NCBI GenBank assembly: GCA_903930085.1 | Contig: CAIYXD010000332.1 | Coordinates: forward strand, 1 to 8,926 | Direction of reading: 5' to 3' | Length of the DNA: 8,926 nucleotides | Origin: an uncultured Flavobacteriia bacterium | Lineage (GTDB): Bacteria; Bacteroidota; Bacteroidia; Flavobacteriales_D; Crocinitomicaceae | Part shown: piece by piece, positions 6,382-8,926 of the stretch | How positions within the stretch are numbered: the first letter of the stretch is position 1 | Layout: each line of letters opens with the position of its first letter | Notes under the pieces: model-generated | Databases searched by the model: none | What the model saw: the letters and a program-made list of their open reading frames with translations, nothing else | What the model was told of the DNA's origin: nothing | Made by a program: the position numbers and the translations under genes

Positions 6382-6672
6382 TTAATTTACTTTAACCTTG
6401 CTTTTAACTTCGTCTACAAATGTTTTTGCAGGCTTAAAAGAAGGGATATTGTGTGCTGGAATAATAATTGTTGTCTTTTCTGAAATGTTTCGTCCTGTTT
6501 TCTCTGCTCTTGTTTTTACAACAAAGCTTCCGAAGCCTCTTAAATAAACATTTTGTCCATTTGCTAATGATGATTTAATGGATGTCATAAATGCCTCAAC
6601 TGCTTTTAGAGCTTCCACTCTCTCTAATCCTGTTCCTTCTGCAATGTCTGCAACGATGTCTGCTTTTGTCAT
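6382..6672 (-). CDS. HU/IHF-family DNA-binding protein
   Basis: Histone-like nucleoid protein of 96 residues, normal length. HU proteins dimerise, bind the minor groove through two beta-arms and bend DNA. The N-terminal helical body is at 1-40 (MTKADIVADIAEGTGLE onward), the conserved core VYLRGFGSFVV at 42-52, the beta-arm region GRNISEKTTIIIPAHNIPSF at 60-79, and the closing helix FKPAKTFVDEVK at 79-90. The ATG start fits the family N-terminus exactly. It has its own candidate promoter upstream at 6715-6722 and a strong terminator at 6300-6330, so it appears to be a separate transcription unit, divergent from mutY. I cannot tell whether it forms homodimers or pairs with another HU subunit elsewhere. 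Confidence 0.95.
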   Translation of the reverse strand: MTKADIVADIAEGTGLERVEALKAVEAFMTSIKSSLANGQNVYLRGFGSFVVKTRAEKTGRNISEKTTIIIPAHNIPSFKPAKTFVDEVKSKVKVN

Positions 6673-6714
6673 TTTAATAGATTTTTATTATTCAATTTTT
6701 TGATAATCAGATTG

Positions 6715-6722
6715 CAAAAGTA
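6715..6722 (-). promoter_or_regulatory. Candidate -7 element for the HU gene
   Basis: On the minus strand TACTTTTG matches TAnnTTTG and is followed by CA. It lies 42 bp before the HU ATG at 6672. No clear TTTG is seen at the -33 spacing; that area is a T-rich run on this strand. Confidence 0.5.
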
Positions 6723-6737
6723 ACTCAGGAAAAGTAA

Positions 6738-6745
6738 TAAATTTG
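6738..6745 (+). promoter_or_regulatory. Candidate -7 element for mutY
   Basis: TAAATTTG matches TAnnTTTG and lies 33 bp before the mutY ATG. A TTG at 6712-6714 is 23 bp upstream and could act as -33; it overlaps the HU promoter on the other strand. A run of ten A at 6754-6763 lies in the predicted leader. Confidence 0.42.
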
Positions 6746-6778
6746 CTTTCTGTAAAAAAAAAATTTATTTTTCCCTGA

Positions 6779-7804
6779 ATGGCAGATTTTAACCCACTAA
6801 TAAAAGATTGGTATAGACTAAATAAACGCCGCCTTCCTTGGCGACTCACAAAGGATCCATTTAAAATTTGGCTTTCTGAAATAATCTTGCAGCAAACGAA
6901 AGTGGAACAAGGACTTTCCTATTACTTGAAATTTACAAATCGTTTTAAAACGGCAGAAGATTTAGCGAAAACAACAGAACAGGAAGTGTTGAATCTTTGG
7001 CAAGGCTTGGGGTATTACAGTCGTGCTAGAAATCTTCATTTCACAGCGAAAACAGTTGTTAATGAGCACAAAGGAAAATTTCCAAAAACATATACGGAAT
7101 TGTTAAAACTCAAAGGTGTAGGCAGTTACACAGCTGCAGCAATTGCATCTTTCTGTTTTGATGAGCCGGTTGCCGTTGTGGACGGAAATGTTTATCGGGT
7201 TTTAAGCAGGGTGTTTGATTTGGAAATTGCAATCGATTCAAGCGAAGGGAAAAAATATTTTTTCGAACTTGCGCAAAATTTAATTGACAAAGAAGATCCT
7301 GCCCTTTTTAACCAAGCAATAATGGAATTTGGCGCCCTGCAATGTGTTCCGAAGAATCCAAATTGTGAAATATGCCCGCTGGATTCTATCTGTCTTTCCA
7401 AGTCAAATGGTACGTGGATGAACCGACCTGTGAAATCTAAAAAAACTTCGGTCAAACACCGTTTTTTTCATTTCCTGATCTTTCAAAACGACCAAACTAC
7501 CTATTTGCAAAAGCGGAGCGAGAAAGATATTTGGCAAAATTTATTTCAATTCCCCTTGATTGAGACCGATGAGAATTCTGAAATAAATAATTTTGAGAAC
7601 TATACACCACATACTCCTTCCAAAATTTCAGCGGAAATTGTGCACGTACTTTCCCACCAGAAAATTCATGCGCGTTTTTACCATTTCAATCACTTACCTT
7701 CAAAAATTGATACCGATTGGATGGCTGTTAAAATGACTGAAATTCAAGATTATCCAATTCCTCGATTAATAGATCGCTACTTGGAGATAGAAAGTCTTGA
7801 ATAA
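6779..7804 (+). CDS. mutY: A/G-specific adenine glycosylase MutY
   Basis: DNA repair glycosylase of 341 residues that removes adenine mispaired with 8-oxoguanine or guanine. The catalytic domain has the acid Glu34 in SEIILQQTKV (33-42), GLGYYSRARNLH (76-87), the helix-hairpin-helix LKGVGSYTAAA (111-121) and the catalytic Asp135 in VVDGNV (133-138). The iron-sulfur cluster is complete, with Cys189, Cys196, Cys199 and Cys205 in the C-x6-C-x2-C-x5-C spacing. The C-terminal part (about 225-341) is the NUDIX-like 8-oxoG recognition domain, with LSHQKIHARFYHF at 291-303. The ATG start fits the family N-terminus. It is the first gene of a rightward mutY-ssb-gldE cluster and is divergent from HU. From memory, this HU/mutY/ssb/gld neighbourhood recurs in flavobacteria. 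No defect is seen. Confidence 0.96.
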   Translation: MADFNPLIKDWYRLNKRRLPWRLTKDPFKIWLSEIILQQTKVEQGLSYYLKFTNRFKTAEDLAKTTEQEVLNLWQGLGYYSRARNLHFTAKTVVNEHKGKFPKTYTELLKLKGVGSYTAAAIASFCFDEPVAVVDGNVYRVLSRVFDLEIAIDSSEGKKYFFELAQNLIDKEDPALFNQAIMEFGALQCVPKNPNCEICPLDSICLSKSNGTWMNRPVKSKKTSVKHRFFHFLIFQNDQTTYLQKRSEKDIWQNLFQFPLIETDENSEINNFENYTPHTPSKISAEIVHVLSHQKIHARFYHFNHLPSKIDTDWMAVKMTEIQDYPIPRLIDRYLEIESLE

Positions 7805-7826
7805 AACCCACAAACAAAAATGGCAT

Positions 7827-7858
7827 TTTGTCAAACGATTCAAAAAATCTTATATTTG
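7827..7858 (+). promoter_or_regulatory. Promoter of ssb (and probably gldE)
   Basis: TTTG at 7827-7830 and TATATTTG at 7851-7858 match both Bacteroidota elements with a 20-bp spacer, the best promoter in the window. The -7 element ends 16 bp before the ssb ATG, giving a leader of about 10 nt. It lies in the 70-bp gap after mutY. Confidence 0.7.
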
Positions 7859-7874
7859 TTTTTTAATTCAGAAA

Positions 7875-8327
7875 ATGGCTGGAAGCGTAAATAAAGTAAT
7901 TCTAATTGGTAATTTAGGGAAAGATCCAGAAGTTCGTCACCTAGAAAATGGTGGCGTAGTTGCAAATTTCTCACTTGCTACATCAGAAGTTTACACCGAC
8001 AAAACATCTGGTGAGAAACGAGAAACGACTGATTGGCACGACATTGTAACATGGAAAGGTTTAGCAGAAGTAGCTGAGAAATATTTAAAAAAAGGATACA
8101 AAGTATACGTCGAAGGGAAATTAAAGAAAAAATCCTGGCAAGATAAAGATGGAAATACACGCTATGCCACAGAAATTATTGCCGATGAACTAACAATTTT
8201 GTCTCGTCCTGAAGGAAGTGAAAAATCTTCAGAAACAAAACCGCCATATTCGCAATCAGGAACTCCTGAATCGCCATCAAAAATGGATGGGTTTTCAACG
8301 AACGACGAAGGAATACTTCCATTTTAA
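7875..8327 (+). CDS. ssb: Single-stranded DNA-binding protein
   Basis: SSB of 150 residues; it coats single-stranded DNA in replication, repair and recombination and recruits partners through its C-terminal tip. The OB fold covers about 1-110: VNKVILIGNLGKDPEVRH (5-22), VANFSLATSE (29-38), TDWHDIVTWKGLAEVAEKYL (52-71), KVYVEGKLKKKSWQDKDG (76-93) and YATEIIADEL (97-106). A short polar linker (111-143) leads to the tip DEGILPF (144-150). A longer in-frame reading back to a TTG at 7797 would overlap mutY and swallow the promoter, so I chose the ATG at 7875, which begins the canonical MAGSVNKVILIGNLG. The tip keeps the final PF but is less acidic than the usual DDDxPF type. gldE follows 6 bp later, so co-transcription is likely. 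Confidence 0.95.
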   Translation: MAGSVNKVILIGNLGKDPEVRHLENGGVVANFSLATSEVYTDKTSGEKRETTDWHDIVTWKGLAEVAEKYLKKGYKVYVEGKLKKKSWQDKDGNTRYATEIIADELTILSRPEGSEKSSETKPPYSQSGTPESPSKMDGFSTNDEGILPF

Positions 8328-8333
8328 AAGCCT

Positions 8334-8926
8334 ATGAATTCCCTAGAACCATCCAGTATCGCGCCTCTTTCGGAGGCGATTTATGCAGGAATTAGTTTTT
8401 CAAATACCATTGTAAGTTTTATCGTTTTAGTGCTGCTTTTGTGTCTTTCCGCATTAGCTTCAGGTTCAGAATCTGCATTTTTCTCTCTTGGACCGAATGA
8501 AAAAGAGACACTAAAGCACGAAGACGGCAAAGCAGCAAAAACAGTTTTGAAACTTTTAGAAAATCCAAAAGAACTTCTGGCAACGCTGCTCATCAGTAAT
8601 AATTTTGTAAATGTTGGCATCGTAATTTTATCCAGTTATATTCTTGAAGATTTCAAACACATACTTCCTGAAAACCAGACCCTTCGATTTCTAATTGAAG
8701 TAATCGGCATTACATTTATGTTGTTGTTGATTGGTGAAGTGATTCCAAAAATCTATTCCACCAAAAATTCTTTACCAATTGCAAGAGCGATGGCTTTACC
8801 AATTATGACGCTGAAAGCCGTTCCACCGCTTTCATGGCTGAAGGAATTATTACTTTTAGGCAGCCGAATTATCAATAACAAAACAAGGCGAAAAGGAATT
8901 AAGATTACAACAGATGAATTGGAGCA
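8334..8926 (+). CDS. gldE: Gliding motility-associated protein GldE, 5' part (CNNM/CorC-like)
   Basis: Partial gene: the first 197 codons are present and the frame is open to the right edge. The product is an inner-membrane protein with a CNNM (DUF21) transmembrane domain. Hydrophobic segments lie at about 24-44, 82-103 and 118-138, and the second half of the domain continues at about 150-182. Family motifs include LASGSESAFFSL (41-52), LLISNNFVNVG (85-95) and GEVIPKIYSTKN (134-145). The CBS pair and CorC/HlyC-type domain expected after residue 200 are outside the window. Position directly after ssb, in a Bacteroidota genome with a T9SS substrate nearby, favours GldE over a generic CorC/TlyC hemolysin-like protein. 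In Flavobacterium johnsoniae GldE is linked to gliding and its gene adjoins gldD, which I would expect just beyond the edge. The ATG is 6 bp after the ssb stop. Confidence 0.85.
   Translation, partial: MNSLEPSSIAPLSEAIYAGISFSNTIVSFIVLVLLLCLSALASGSESAFFSLGPNEKETLKHEDGKAAKTVLKLLENPKELLATLLISNNFVNVGIVILSSYILEDFKHILPENQTLRFLIEVIGITFMLLLIGEVIPKIYSTKNSLPIARAMALPIMTLKAVPPLSWLKELLLLGSRIINNKTRRKGIKITTDELE

Noticed and set aside
7797..7874. N-terminal extension of SSB from a TTG at 7797
   Set aside because: It would overlap the end of mutY and the strong promoter at 7827-7858, and it adds basic residues not found before the canonical MAGSVNKVILIGNLG start.
8381..8620. Minus-strand 79-codon frame opposite gldE
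   Set aside because: The plus-strand frame is open to the edge and carries CNNM family motifs; the antisense product is low-complexity Ser/Phe-rich.
1..8926. A defence island, mobile element, CRISPR array or novel multi-gene system
   Set aside because: All genes but two belong to recognisable housekeeping or conserved Bacteroidota families; I saw no terminal repeats, transposase, direct-repeat arrays or abrupt compositional change.

Overview
The window looks like ordinary chromosomal housekeeping DNA from a member of the Bacteroidota, most likely the order Flavobacteriales. The evidence is a low-GC, AT-rich composition, promoters of the Bacteroidota type (TAnnTTTG near -7 with TTG/TTTG near -33), almost no Shine-Dalgarno sequences, a protein with a Type IX secretion (T9SS) sorting tail, a DUF4296 lipoprotein, and the beginning of gldE, a gliding/T9SS-associated gene. 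I see no phage, transposon, CRISPR array, tRNA or rRNA. I cannot assign a genus.

Layout, left to right. (1) 16-2511, minus strand: an operon reading leftward from a promoter near 2531-2558, with a GT2 polyprenol-phosphate mannosyltransferase-like gene (GTG start), pyrC (dihydroorotase, overlapping the previous gene by ATGA) and a small DUF4296 lipoprotein gene. (2) 2616-3995, plus strand: a divergent single gene for a secreted choice-of-anchor-B/LVIVD-type beta-propeller protein with a C-terminal T9SS sorting domain. (3) 4046-6672, minus strand: reading leftward, a HU/IHF-family gene with its own terminator, a 30-codon highly basic gene resembling the AURKAIP1/COX24 (mS38/bS22) ribosomal-protein family, rng (RNase E/G family) and recX. 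rng and recX are separated by one base, and the junction lies in a strong inverted repeat that puts the recX AUG in a hairpin loop. (4) 6779-8926, plus strand: mutY, then ssb with its own promoter, then gldE, which runs off the right edge.

The genes cover pyrimidine synthesis, glycolipid or glycoprotein precursor synthesis, nucleoid structure, RNA maturation and decay, translation, DNA repair (MutY, SSB, RecX) and surface machinery. The gene content is conventional. The parts worth a second look are regulatory and structural: the tiny basic gene between HU and rng, the hairpins between it and rng, the HU terminator that overlaps the next promoter, and the hairpin at the rng/recX junction. I found no convincing undescribed multi-gene system.
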